The position numbers and the translations under genes are program-made. The notes under the pieces were generated by a model that was given only the letters and a program-made list of their open reading frames with translations, was not told the origin of the DNA and ran no database searches. 64,000 nt of DNA from Rhodocyclaceae bacterium (GTDB lineage Bacteria > Pseudomonadota > Gammaproteobacteria > Burkholderiales > Rhodocyclaceae), in NCBI GenBank assembly GCA_008933825.1, contig WBUF01000005.1, forward strand, positions 1 through 64,000, in the 5' to 3' direction. Of this stretch, positions 57,491 through 64,000 are shown piece by piece. Each line of letters begins with the position of its first letter. The first letter of the stretch is position 1.

Positions 57491-58522
57491 TCAAGCTCCC
57501 AGATAGCGCGCATAAATCGCCCTGGCCACTGAAAGGTCGGATATCCTCTTGACCAGGACGCGCCCATCCCTGAAAACGACCAGTTCGCAGTCATCGGCCA
57601 TGAACTCCAGCAGATAGCCGTTATTACTCACGCGCCCTGCGGCAGCGAGAGTGCGTTGCAGGGCCTCGAGATCGATATGGGTCGGCTCGGGGGGCGATAT
57701 CTGAACCATGTCGCGACCGCACAGTCGCAACGCCCGGCTCGTCCTGCCTTGGTCAAGAAAGGCGTATTCCCGCCGGACACACGCTGGACAATCGTCGCGC
57801 CGTTTCAAATCGATGGCCTGGAACTGCATCTGCCAAGGATCGACCGTTAGAACCCCCGGCGCTGGTGTGGCGCCGGTCAGTATTTTCAATGCTTCGGTTG
57901 TTTGCAACGCGGCCACCAGCGACGGTACGGTTGCAAGCACGCCCAGCGTGTCGCAAGTAGGCATATTGCCTGGTGCGGGCGGTTCCGGATAGAGACATCG
58001 GAAACAAGGTCCGGCCGCGGGCATTATGCTCATGACCAGGCCACGCACACCGACCACGCCTCCATAAATCCAGGGTATCCCCCGCTTGAGGCAGGCGTCG
58101 TTGATCACATATCGCGTTTCGGCATTGTCGGTGCCGTCAAGCACCAGATCCACGTCCCGTATAAATTCCTCGATGTTGTCCGGTCCCGCATCGGCAACAA
58201 TCGCCTCGATGGCGATGCCGGAATTGATGCGTGCCAGCTTTCGTCTGGCCGCTTCCGCCTTCGGCAGCCTTTCGGCCACATCGTCCTCGTCGAAAAGCGC
58301 CTGCCGCTGCAAATTGCCCAGATCGACGAAATCACGATCGACGATGCGCAGCGAACCCACTCCGGCCCTGGCTGCCAGCGATGCGATCGCTGCACCGAGC
58401 GCGCCGCAACCGACGATCAGGATGCGCGAAGACAGCAACCGCTCCTGCCCTCCGCGACCCAGCTCGGGCAGACGGCAATGGCGCGAATAGCGCGCATCGA
58501 TCGCGTCTTTGGCGTTCGGCAT
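57491..58522 (-). CDS. ThiF/MoeB-family E1-like adenylyltransferase
   Basis: A 343-residue enzyme that should adenylate the C-terminal glycine of the carrier encoded next. The nucleotide-binding loop is LIVGCGALGAAIASLAARAG, the arginine region FVDLGNLQRQALF, and the catalytic aspartate is in LDGTDNAETR. Zinc cysteines are CFRC and CPAC; a further cysteine in MPTCDTLGV is at the position of the MoeB/ThiF crossover cysteine. About 80 extra C-terminal residues (from QISPPEPTHIDL) form a small domain, not rhodanese. ATG 58522 overlaps the upstream stop as TGATG; GTG 58525 is possible. Confidence 0.88.
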   Translation of the reverse strand: MPNAKDAIDARYSRHCRLPELGRGGQERLLSSRILIVGCGALGAAIASLAARAGVGSLRIVDRDFVDLGNLQRQALFDEDDVAERLPKAEAARRKLARINSGIAIEAIVADAGPDNIEEFIRDVDLVLDGTDNAETRYVINDACLKRGIPWIYGGVVGVRGLVMSIMPAAGPCFRCLYPEPPAPGNMPTCDTLGVLATVPSLVAALQTTEALKILTGATPAPGVLTVDPWQMQFQAIDLKRRDDCPACVRREYAFLDQGRTSRALRLCGRDMVQISPPEPTHIDLEALQRTLAAAGRVSNNGYLLEFMADDCELVVFRDGRVLVKRISDLSVARAIYARYLGA

Positions 58523-59667
58523 CACGAACGCGCCTCGCGAAGGGAACGAACGGCTTCGGCAACCACACCGATCGTAAAGTCGATTTCTTCCCGGGTTGTT
58601 TCCATGCCCAACGAAAAGCGCAATGAGCCGGCCGCGCCCTCCTGGTCAAGCCCCATCGCCGCAAGGACATGGGACGGCTTGCCGGTGCCGGACGAACAGG
58701 CTGATCCGTTCGACACTGCCACGCCGATAACATCCAGCATCATGGCCAGGGAAGCGCCATCGATACCTTCGAAACCGAGACTCAGGGTGTTGGGGAGCCG
58801 CTCAAGGCCATGGCCGTTGCGATAGGTTCCGGCCACTTGTTCGAGAATCGACCATTCGAGCCGGTCGCGCAAGGCAGCCATGCGGCTGCCCGCCTGTTCC
58901 AGCTCGTTCTTCGCCAAGGCGCAGGCGCGACCGAACCCCACTATTCCCGCCACGTTGAGCGTGCCGGCCCGCCGCCCATATTCTTGCGCGCCGCCATAAC
59001 TGCGCGGCTTTATTGATATCCCTTTCCTGACATACAAGGCGCCAATGCCCGGCGGCCCGCCGATCTTGTGAGCCGAAAGTGAAAGCATGTCCGCCCCAAG
59101 GGCTTCGACATCGAGATCAATGCGGCCGGCGGCCTGGACTGCATCCGTATGCACACAAGCGCCCCTTGTACGGGCTATGCCGGCTATATCCGATAGGGGC
59201 TGCAAAGTTCCGACCTCGTTGTTCGCCAGCATGACACTGACCAGCGCAACATCATCCCCGATCGAGCGCGCCGCTTCTTCCGGCCGGCATCTGCCATCGG
59301 CATCGACGCCCATGCGCCGTACCGGCGTTCCCGCCAGTTCCAGTTCGCGAGCGGCTTCCAATATCGCGGGATGCTCGATAGCCGTCGTGACCAGCCCGCG
59401 ACGCGATCCTTTGCTGCCCTCCAGGTAGCCGAGCAGGGCGAGGTTGTCCGCTTCCGTGCCGCCGCTCGTAAAGACGATTTCCTGCGGTTTGGCGCCGATC
59501 AGGGCGGCAACCTCCGCGCGCGCCGTCTCGACCGCGTGCGAGGCTATCTGCCCGTACCAATGCAGGCTCGCCGGATTGCCCCAGCATTCGCCAAGGAATG
59601 GCATCATCGCATCGCGCACCTCGACCCGGAGCGGAGCAGTCGCGTTGTAATCAAGATATACCCGCAT
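58522..59667 (-). CDS. Cysteine desulfurase, NifS/IscS family
   Basis: A 381-residue PLP enzyme that takes sulfur from cysteine as an enzyme persulfide. It begins VYLDYNATAPL, has FTSGGTEADNLAL, the PLP lysine in LSLSAHKIGGPPGIGALY and the catalytic cysteine loop SNGSACSSGTGKPSHVL, the short-loop form of group I enzymes. It is separate from any isc or suf operon and coupled to the E1-like gene, so it likely feeds sulfur to the MoaD/ThiS-like carrier. It is the first gene of the three-gene run. Confidence 0.9.
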   Translation of the reverse strand: MRVYLDYNATAPLRVEVRDAMMPFLGECWGNPASLHWYGQIASHAVETARAEVAALIGAKPQEIVFTSGGTEADNLALLGYLEGSKGSRRGLVTTAIEHPAILEAARELELAGTPVRRMGVDADGRCRPEEAARSIGDDVALVSVMLANNEVGTLQPLSDIAGIARTRGACVHTDAVQAAGRIDLDVEALGADMLSLSAHKIGGPPGIGALYVRKGISIKPRSYGGAQEYGRRAGTLNVAGIVGFGRACALAKNELEQAGSRMAALRDRLEWSILEQVAGTYRNGHGLERLPNTLSLGFEGIDGASLAMMLDVIGVAVSNGSACSSGTGKPSHVLAAMGLDQEGAAGSLRFSLGMETTREEIDFTIGVVAEAVRSLREARS

Positions 59668-59879
59668 GTCCAATTCAATGATAACCCGGCAATATCGCCC
59701 CATGCACAAGGGAAAATTATTCCCCAATCGTTGCTCGGTATCCGTTTTTTTCTGATGTTTATTGCTTTGTCCAGGGCTTGCTGCAGCAACAACGCAATAC
59801 CAGATCATCCGCGCGGGCTTAGAATCGAAAATGGTCTAAATTGAGCGGCTTGAACAACTACAGGAGGCAAAATCAAGAA
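59668..59879. promoter_or_regulatory. Divergent regulatory region of the sulfur-transfer and BKACE-AOR operons
   Basis: 212 bp containing both promoters. TTGCTGCAGCAA (59778-59789) is a perfect 12-bp palindrome, and GGGAA-AATTA-TTCCC (59710-59724) a second short inverted repeat. TAGAAT at 59820-59825 could be a plus-strand -10, though no good -35 pairs with it. The palindrome is a plausible shared operator. Confidence 0.45.
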
Positions 59880-60845
59880 ATGGAGACAAGAGAAGACACT
59901 TGGGATTACCGCAATCCCTATGAATGGATGGCGCGGGTCAAGAACAGCTCCTTCTCTCCGGTCATCATCCAGGCCGCCATCACAGGGGGCTTCCATGGCA
60001 AGGAAGCCAACCCCAATCTGCCCGAGACGGCAGAGGAACAGGCCGACGCAACTTTCGAGGCCTATAAGGCAGGCGCCAGCGTGGTGCATGTGCATGCTCG
60101 CGATCCGAAGAATCTCGCGCAGGCGACGCGCAGCCCGGACGATTATTCGCGAGTCAATCGATTGATCCGAGAGCGCTGCCCGGAAATTATCATCAACAAC
60201 AGCACGGGCGGCGGGCCGACCCTCACGGCGGAGGAACGCATGTCCGGGCTTTTCGCCGACCCAAGGCCCGACATGGCCAGCCTGAATCCCGGGCCTTTCA
60301 TGCTCCGCTTTACCCAGTCGGAACGTCCCGAGCCGTTCGCCCACCCGCGCGGGGCGAAAAAAATGGACATGACCATGCCCATCACCTATGGGGAAGTGGA
60401 TTTGATGGCGGATACCATGCGCGAGAAAGGCATCCGCCCGGAAATTGAGCTGTTCCATCCGGGCCACTACTGGGTAGTCAACGAACTGATCCGCAACGGG
60501 AAAATAACCCCTCCGTATTTCATCCAGTTCGTCCTGGGATTCCAGACTTCGATCTACCCGACTCCCGCGAACGTTCTGAACCTCATTAACGAACTGCCTC
60601 CGCAATCCCATTTTCTAATGTCCGGCGTGGGGGTTTTCCAGGTGCCCATGACGGCGCTGGCAATCATCCTCGGCGGCCACGTCCGGGTGGGCCTGGAGGA
60701 CAATCTCTACCTGCGCCGTGGCGAACGTGCGGCGAGCAGCGCGCAGCTGGTGCAACGTGCAGTTCGCATGGCGCATGACATGAATCGTGAGGTGGCCACC
60801 CCCGCCCAGGCTCGCAAGATGCTGGGCTTGCCGCTGGCGTCCTAG
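59880..60845 (+). CDS. BKACE-family beta-keto acid cleavage enzyme (Kce-like)
   Basis: A 321-residue TIM-barrel enzyme. The family cleaves beta-keto acids with acetyl-CoA, for example 3-keto-5-aminohexanoate, giving acetoacetate and a new CoA ester. Zinc histidines are in VVHVHARDP near residue 73, AAITGGFHGK is the substrate-loop start, NNSTGGGPT lies in the middle, and the third ligand region is PEIELFHPGHYW. The true substrate is unknown; BKACE members differ widely. ATG 59880 has AGGAGG about 12 bases upstream, rather far. A TTG at 59841 is an alternative. Confidence 0.86.
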   Translation: METREDTWDYRNPYEWMARVKNSSFSPVIIQAAITGGFHGKEANPNLPETAEEQADATFEAYKAGASVVHVHARDPKNLAQATRSPDDYSRVNRLIRERCPEIIINNSTGGGPTLTAEERMSGLFADPRPDMASLNPGPFMLRFTQSERPEPFAHPRGAKKMDMTMPITYGEVDLMADTMREKGIRPEIELFHPGHYWVVNELIRNGKITPPYFIQFVLGFQTSIYPTPANVLNLINELPPQSHFLMSGVGVFQVPMTALAIILGGHVRVGLEDNLYLRRGERAASSAQLVQRAVRMAHDMNREVATPAQARKMLGLPLAS

Positions 60846-60932
60846 TCGCGACAGAATGCACGGGCAGCTGACATGAAGCCGGATCGGGATAGCTCGATGT
60901 CCGGATAACTGGAAAGTCATTGGAGGCGGACA

Positions 60933-62807
60933 ATGAAAGGTGTTTGGAGCAAGATATTGAAGGTCGATCTGACGGCAGGAACCTCGGTTATCGAGCGGGT
61001 TCCCGACCATGTCTACGAATATTTCCTGGGTGGGGCCGGCCTCGCCGCCTATTATTTGTGGAAGGAGTGTCCGGCCGGCACGACCGCTTTCGACCCGGGA
61101 AACAGGCTGACCTTCGCTGTCGGGCCGCTGCAGGGCTTGCGGCAAAGCGGCGCTGCAAAATGGAGTGCGGCCGCCATCTCGCCTTCGATAAACATGAACG
61201 CCGACTCGGGCGCCACTGCCGCCTTCGGCAGCGTCCTGAAGCAGGCGGGGCTCGATGCAATCGTGATGCATGGCCGCGCCAACCGGCCGGTTTATATCGT
61301 CGTGGACAACGACCGCGTGGAAATCAAGGATGCCTCGGCGCTGTGGGGCAAGGATGCTTACGAGGCGCACGATGCCATCCGCGCCTTGGAAGGCGACCGA
61401 TTCGAAGTTGCAACTATCGGCCAGGCCGGCGAGCGCCTGGTGCGCTATGCGAGCATCCAGACGGGCAAGAAATCATTTGTCGGACGCTGCGGCCTGGGCG
61501 CCGTGATGGGTTCGAAGAACCTCAAGGGAGTGGCCGTCACCGGCAATCAGGTCTGTCCCCTGCACGATCAGAAAGCCGCAGACAAGGCGTCGACCGAAGC
61601 GAATGCGCGCATGGTTGCCATCGACATGTCGAAGCCCGAGGAATTCCGCATCAAGCGGCTCGGCACGGCGATGGCCACGGCGCTTTTCGCACCGCAGGGA
61701 AACCTGCCGATCAAGAACTATCGCGAGGCCGATTTTCCCGAGGGTGTCGCCAAGCTGGGCGGAATGCCGTATGTCGAGCAGCTCAACGCAGAACCGTGGC
61801 CCTGTCGCGGTTGCGTCATCCAGTGCCACAACCATGTCACCGTGGAGCATGAAAAGTACGGCTATGTCGGCAAGGGTCCCGAGTACGAATCCTTCGCAAT
61901 GATGGGTTTCAACGTCATGGTCGACGACATGAAGGCGGTGGCCTATGCCGGCGAACTCGCCAATAAATACTGCATGGACACCATTTCGCTCGGCGGCGTG
62001 CTGGCGTGGGCTTTCGAGTCCTACGAAAAGGGCCTGATTGGCAAGGATGACTGCTATGGGCTGGACCTCGAATGGGGCAATGCCGACGCGATGGTGGAGT
62101 TGACGAAAAAGATCGGCGAGCGCGCCGAGGGGCTCGGCCACCTGCTCGGGGAGGGCACGGCCATAGCGTCCAGGACGCTCGGCGGCGGCTCCCAGGATTG
62201 GGCGGTGCAGATGAAAGGCCAGGAAATCGCCGCGCACAACTGGCGCGCCCAATACATCTCCGCTCTGAATTACTGCACCGGGGTGGCCGCCGGGCCGAAC
62301 CATGAACGAGGCAACTCCCAGCATATCTGGGTCGGTCACATCCTCCTGCCCGAATGGGGTATCGATCACGTCGAGAACGAGGAGCGCTGGTCATGGGACA
62401 AGGCTGCCGACCGCAATGCCAAATTCCATGACTATTGCAACCTGATCAACTCCGCCGTGCATTGCAAATTCATGGAGTTCCGCGGCTATACGCTCACCGA
62501 TCTGCAAAAGACAATCAATGCCGCAACCGGCCTGGATTGGTCGATGGACGATATGCGCCGCTGCGGAGATCGCATCACGAACCTGCAGAAGCTGCTGAAC
62601 ATGCGCTACGGCTGGAAGAAATCCGATGATTTCAGCTATCCGAAGCGCTTCATGGAGCCCGTCTCCACCGGTCCCGCAGCCGGCCGCATTCCGCTCGGAC
62701 TCGACGAAGCCATCCTGGATTATTACCGCTGCCGGGGCTGGAGCAGCGATGGCAAGCCAACGCCTGAAACACTGCGCAATCTCGGCCTGCAGGAATACGC
62801 AGCCTGA
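60933..62807 (+). CDS. Aldehyde:ferredoxin oxidoreductase family tungsten enzyme
   Basis: A 624-residue protein of the AOR family, which binds a bis-pterin tungsten centre and a 4Fe-4S cluster. Cluster ligands are C291 and C294 and C298 (CRGCVIQC) and probably C511 (HCKF). The N-terminal domain (ILKVDLTAGTSVIERVP, FLGGAGLAAYYLW, GRCGLGAVMGSKNLKGVAV) is typical, as is GPEYESFAMMG near the pterin. The family reversibly oxidises aldehydes to acids using ferredoxin. GGAGGCGGACA precedes the ATG, 87 bases after the BKACE gene. The exact aldehyde is unknown. Similar aor genes occur in anaerobic aromatic degraders of the Rhodocyclales. Confidence 0.9.
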   Translation: MKGVWSKILKVDLTAGTSVIERVPDHVYEYFLGGAGLAAYYLWKECPAGTTAFDPGNRLTFAVGPLQGLRQSGAAKWSAAAISPSINMNADSGATAAFGSVLKQAGLDAIVMHGRANRPVYIVVDNDRVEIKDASALWGKDAYEAHDAIRALEGDRFEVATIGQAGERLVRYASIQTGKKSFVGRCGLGAVMGSKNLKGVAVTGNQVCPLHDQKAADKASTEANARMVAIDMSKPEEFRIKRLGTAMATALFAPQGNLPIKNYREADFPEGVAKLGGMPYVEQLNAEPWPCRGCVIQCHNHVTVEHEKYGYVGKGPEYESFAMMGFNVMVDDMKAVAYAGELANKYCMDTISLGGVLAWAFESYEKGLIGKDDCYGLDLEWGNADAMVELTKKIGERAEGLGHLLGEGTAIASRTLGGGSQDWAVQMKGQEIAAHNWRAQYISALNYCTGVAAGPNHERGNSQHIWVGHILLPEWGIDHVENEERWSWDKAADRNAKFHDYCNLINSAVHCKFMEFRGYTLTDLQKTINAATGLDWSMDDMRRCGDRITNLQKLLNMRYGWKKSDDFSYPKRFMEPVSTGPAAGRIPLGLDEAILDYYRCRGWSSDGKPTPETLRNLGLQEYAA

Positions 62808-62853
62808 CAAGACACCGACAAAGCAAACCCTCTCCCTGTACTGGACATAAACG

Positions 62854-63159
62854 ATGGCAACCATAGTCACTGACAACTGCGACCTGTGCCGCTTCACCGA
62901 CTGCGTGACCGTCTGCCCGATGGTCTGTTTTCACGCCGACGATAAAATGCTCTACATCGATCCGGTGGTATGCATCGATTGCGGAGCCTGCATTCCCGTT
63001 TGCCCGGTTCGTGCGATTTATGAAGTCAAGAATTTGCCGCCCGATAAGCATCACTGGATCGCCATCAACGCCGAGCGTTCCGCCGCATTGCCGCTGATTA
63101 CCGACAAGTCACAACCCTTGCCGGGTGCGCTCGAGCGCAAGAAGCAGCTGGGTTTCTGA
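62854..63159 (+). CDS. FdxA-type ferredoxin (7Fe or 8Fe)
   Basis: A 101-residue ferredoxin. The first half has C9-x7-C17-x3-C21-P with an extra C12 and C25. The second has C40-x2-C43-x2-C46-x3-C50-P. This is the FdxA pattern, one 3Fe-4S or 4Fe-4S plus one 4Fe-4S, followed by a helical tail (PDKHHWIAINAERS). It is the likely electron carrier between the tungsten enzyme and the reductase encoded next. Confidence 0.93.
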   Translation: MATIVTDNCDLCRFTDCVTVCPMVCFHADDKMLYIDPVVCIDCGACIPVCPVRAIYEVKNLPPDKHHWIAINAERSAALPLITDKSQPLPGALERKKQLGF

Positions 63160-63180
63160 GACATCGGCGGGAGGCAAAGC

Positions 63181-64000
63181 GTGTTGAAGATCGCCGTTGT
63201 CGGCAGCGGCCCGAGCGGCTTTTACACCGCGGAGGCGCTGCTCAAATCTTCAAAAGCCGAAGTGGACATGCTCGAGCGTTTGCCGGTGCCGTACGGCCTG
63301 GTCCGCTACGGGGTCGCCCCGGATCATCCCAAGTTGAAGCTGCCGGCGACGACCTACGCGCGTACTGCCGCCTTGTCGGGTTTTCGCTTCGTCGGAGGCG
63401 TCACGGTAGGCAAGGATGTCAGCGTCGAGGAGCTCAAGGACGCCTACCATGCCGTGGTCTTCTGCTGCGGGGCCGAAACCGACCGAGAGCTGGGCATTCC
63501 CGGCGAAAACCTGCCGGGCAGCCATGCCGCCACCGCGTTCGTTGGCTGGTACAACGGCCATCCCGATTTCTTGCAGCACAGTTTCGATCTGACCCAGGAG
63601 CAGGTCGTCATCATTGGCCAAGGCAACGTCGCTGCGGATGTCTGTCGCATTCTTGCCAAACCGGTTGACGATCTCAGGCAAACCGACATCGCGGAACATG
63701 CGCTCCAGGCATTGGCAGAGAGCCGCGTGCGCGAAATCCACATCATTGGCCGCCGCGGTCCGGCACAGGCCAAGTTTACCGACAAGGAGTTGCGCGAACT
63801 CGGGGAAATCCCTCGGGCTTGCGTATCCCTGGACCCTGCTGATCTGGTTCTGGATCCGGCCAGCGCCAAGGAAATCGAAGACCCGAGAGGACAGACCGCC
63901 GCATGGAACATGGCGCTGCTGCGCGAATTCGCATCGAGGCCGCTCGCCCAGGCTCGGCGCCGGATACATTTCAGATTCCTGGAGAGCCCCGTGGCGCTGT
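63181..64000 (+). CDS. Adrenodoxin-type ferredoxin-NADP reductase, 3' end outside window
   Basis: At least 273 codons, open at the window edge. The FAD loop is IAVVGSGPSGFYTAEALL, then RLPVPYGLVRYGVAPDHP and the NADP site VVIIGQGNVAADVCRILAK with IIGRRGPAQAKF, the order of FprA/adrenodoxin reductase proteins (about 450 residues). It passes electrons between NADP(H) and ferredoxin. GTG 63181 is chosen because GGGAGG lies just upstream and the FAD strand begins within six residues. It completes an AOR-ferredoxin-reductase chain. Confidence 0.9.
   Translation, partial: MLKIAVVGSGPSGFYTAEALLKSSKAEVDMLERLPVPYGLVRYGVAPDHPKLKLPATTYARTAALSGFRFVGGVTVGKDVSVEELKDAYHAVVFCCGAETDRELGIPGENLPGSHAATAFVGWYNGHPDFLQHSFDLTQEQVVIIGQGNVAADVCRILAKPVDDLRQTDIAEHALQALAESRVREIHIIGRRGPAQAKFTDKELRELGEIPRACVSLDPADLVLDPASAKEIEDPRGQTAAWNMALLREFASRPLAQARRRIHFRFLESPVAL

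Overview
The window is high-GC DNA with tightly packed, often overlapping genes. Everything recognisable fits a betaproteobacterium, most likely of the Rhodocyclales (an inference from gene families and synteny; no rRNA gene is present to prove it). I recognise no tRNA, rRNA, insertion sequence, prophage or CRISPR array.

Layout. 1-888: an exact 127-bp direct repeat flanking a 5'-truncated methyltransferase, probably an assembly-graph artefact. 0.8-10.2 kb: housekeeping genes (RNase II family, TonB-like protein, aroE, mtgA, mgtE, a GNAT acetyltransferase, hemL, thiE, thiD). 10.5-19.6 kb: the Pil-Chp chemosensory operon pilG-pilH-pilI-pilJ-pilL, controlling type IV pili. 19.7-23.4 kb: yqgE-ruvX-pyrR-pyrB-pyrC'. 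23.4-28.2 kb: yggU-yggT-proC-yggS divergent from the retraction ATPases pilT and pilU. 28.2-35.0 kb: an RNA methyltransferase, a HemJ-like protein, an SDR, a flavin/2Fe-2S reductase, an EAL-like/HDOD protein, and a nitric-oxide-type cluster (NnrS family, DUF2249, MIP18 family) divergent from an nsrR-type repressor with visible operator half-sites. 35.0-40.3 kb: a complete Liv-type ABC importer, whose binding lipoprotein has a methionine-rich tail, and a small cytochrome c. 40.4-42.5 kb: a DUF255 protein carrying an in-frame palindromic repeat.

42.6-49.7 kb is the least explained part: six tightly spaced genes, all encoding predicted exported proteins. They comprise an outer-membrane-barrel-like protein, an NTF2-like protein, a proline-rich protein, a small two-cysteine protein, and two large cysteine-containing proteins that end in the same four-cysteine module. 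I recognise no described system here. 49.9-52.1 kb holds ilvD and a small partner gene.

52.2-64.0 kb looks like one metabolic locus. On the minus strand are a second Liv-type importer and a sulfur-transfer set (cysteine desulfurase, E1-like adenylyltransferase, MoaD/ThiS-like carrier ending in Gly-Gly). On the plus strand, divergent from them, are a BKACE-family beta-keto acid cleavage enzyme, an aldehyde:ferredoxin oxidoreductase of the tungsten family, a ferredoxin and an adrenodoxin-type ferredoxin reductase cut by the window end. A plausible reading is uptake of an organic acid, carbon-carbon cleavage, and aldehyde/acid redox chemistry on a tungstopterin enzyme with its own cofactor sulfuration and electron-transfer partners.
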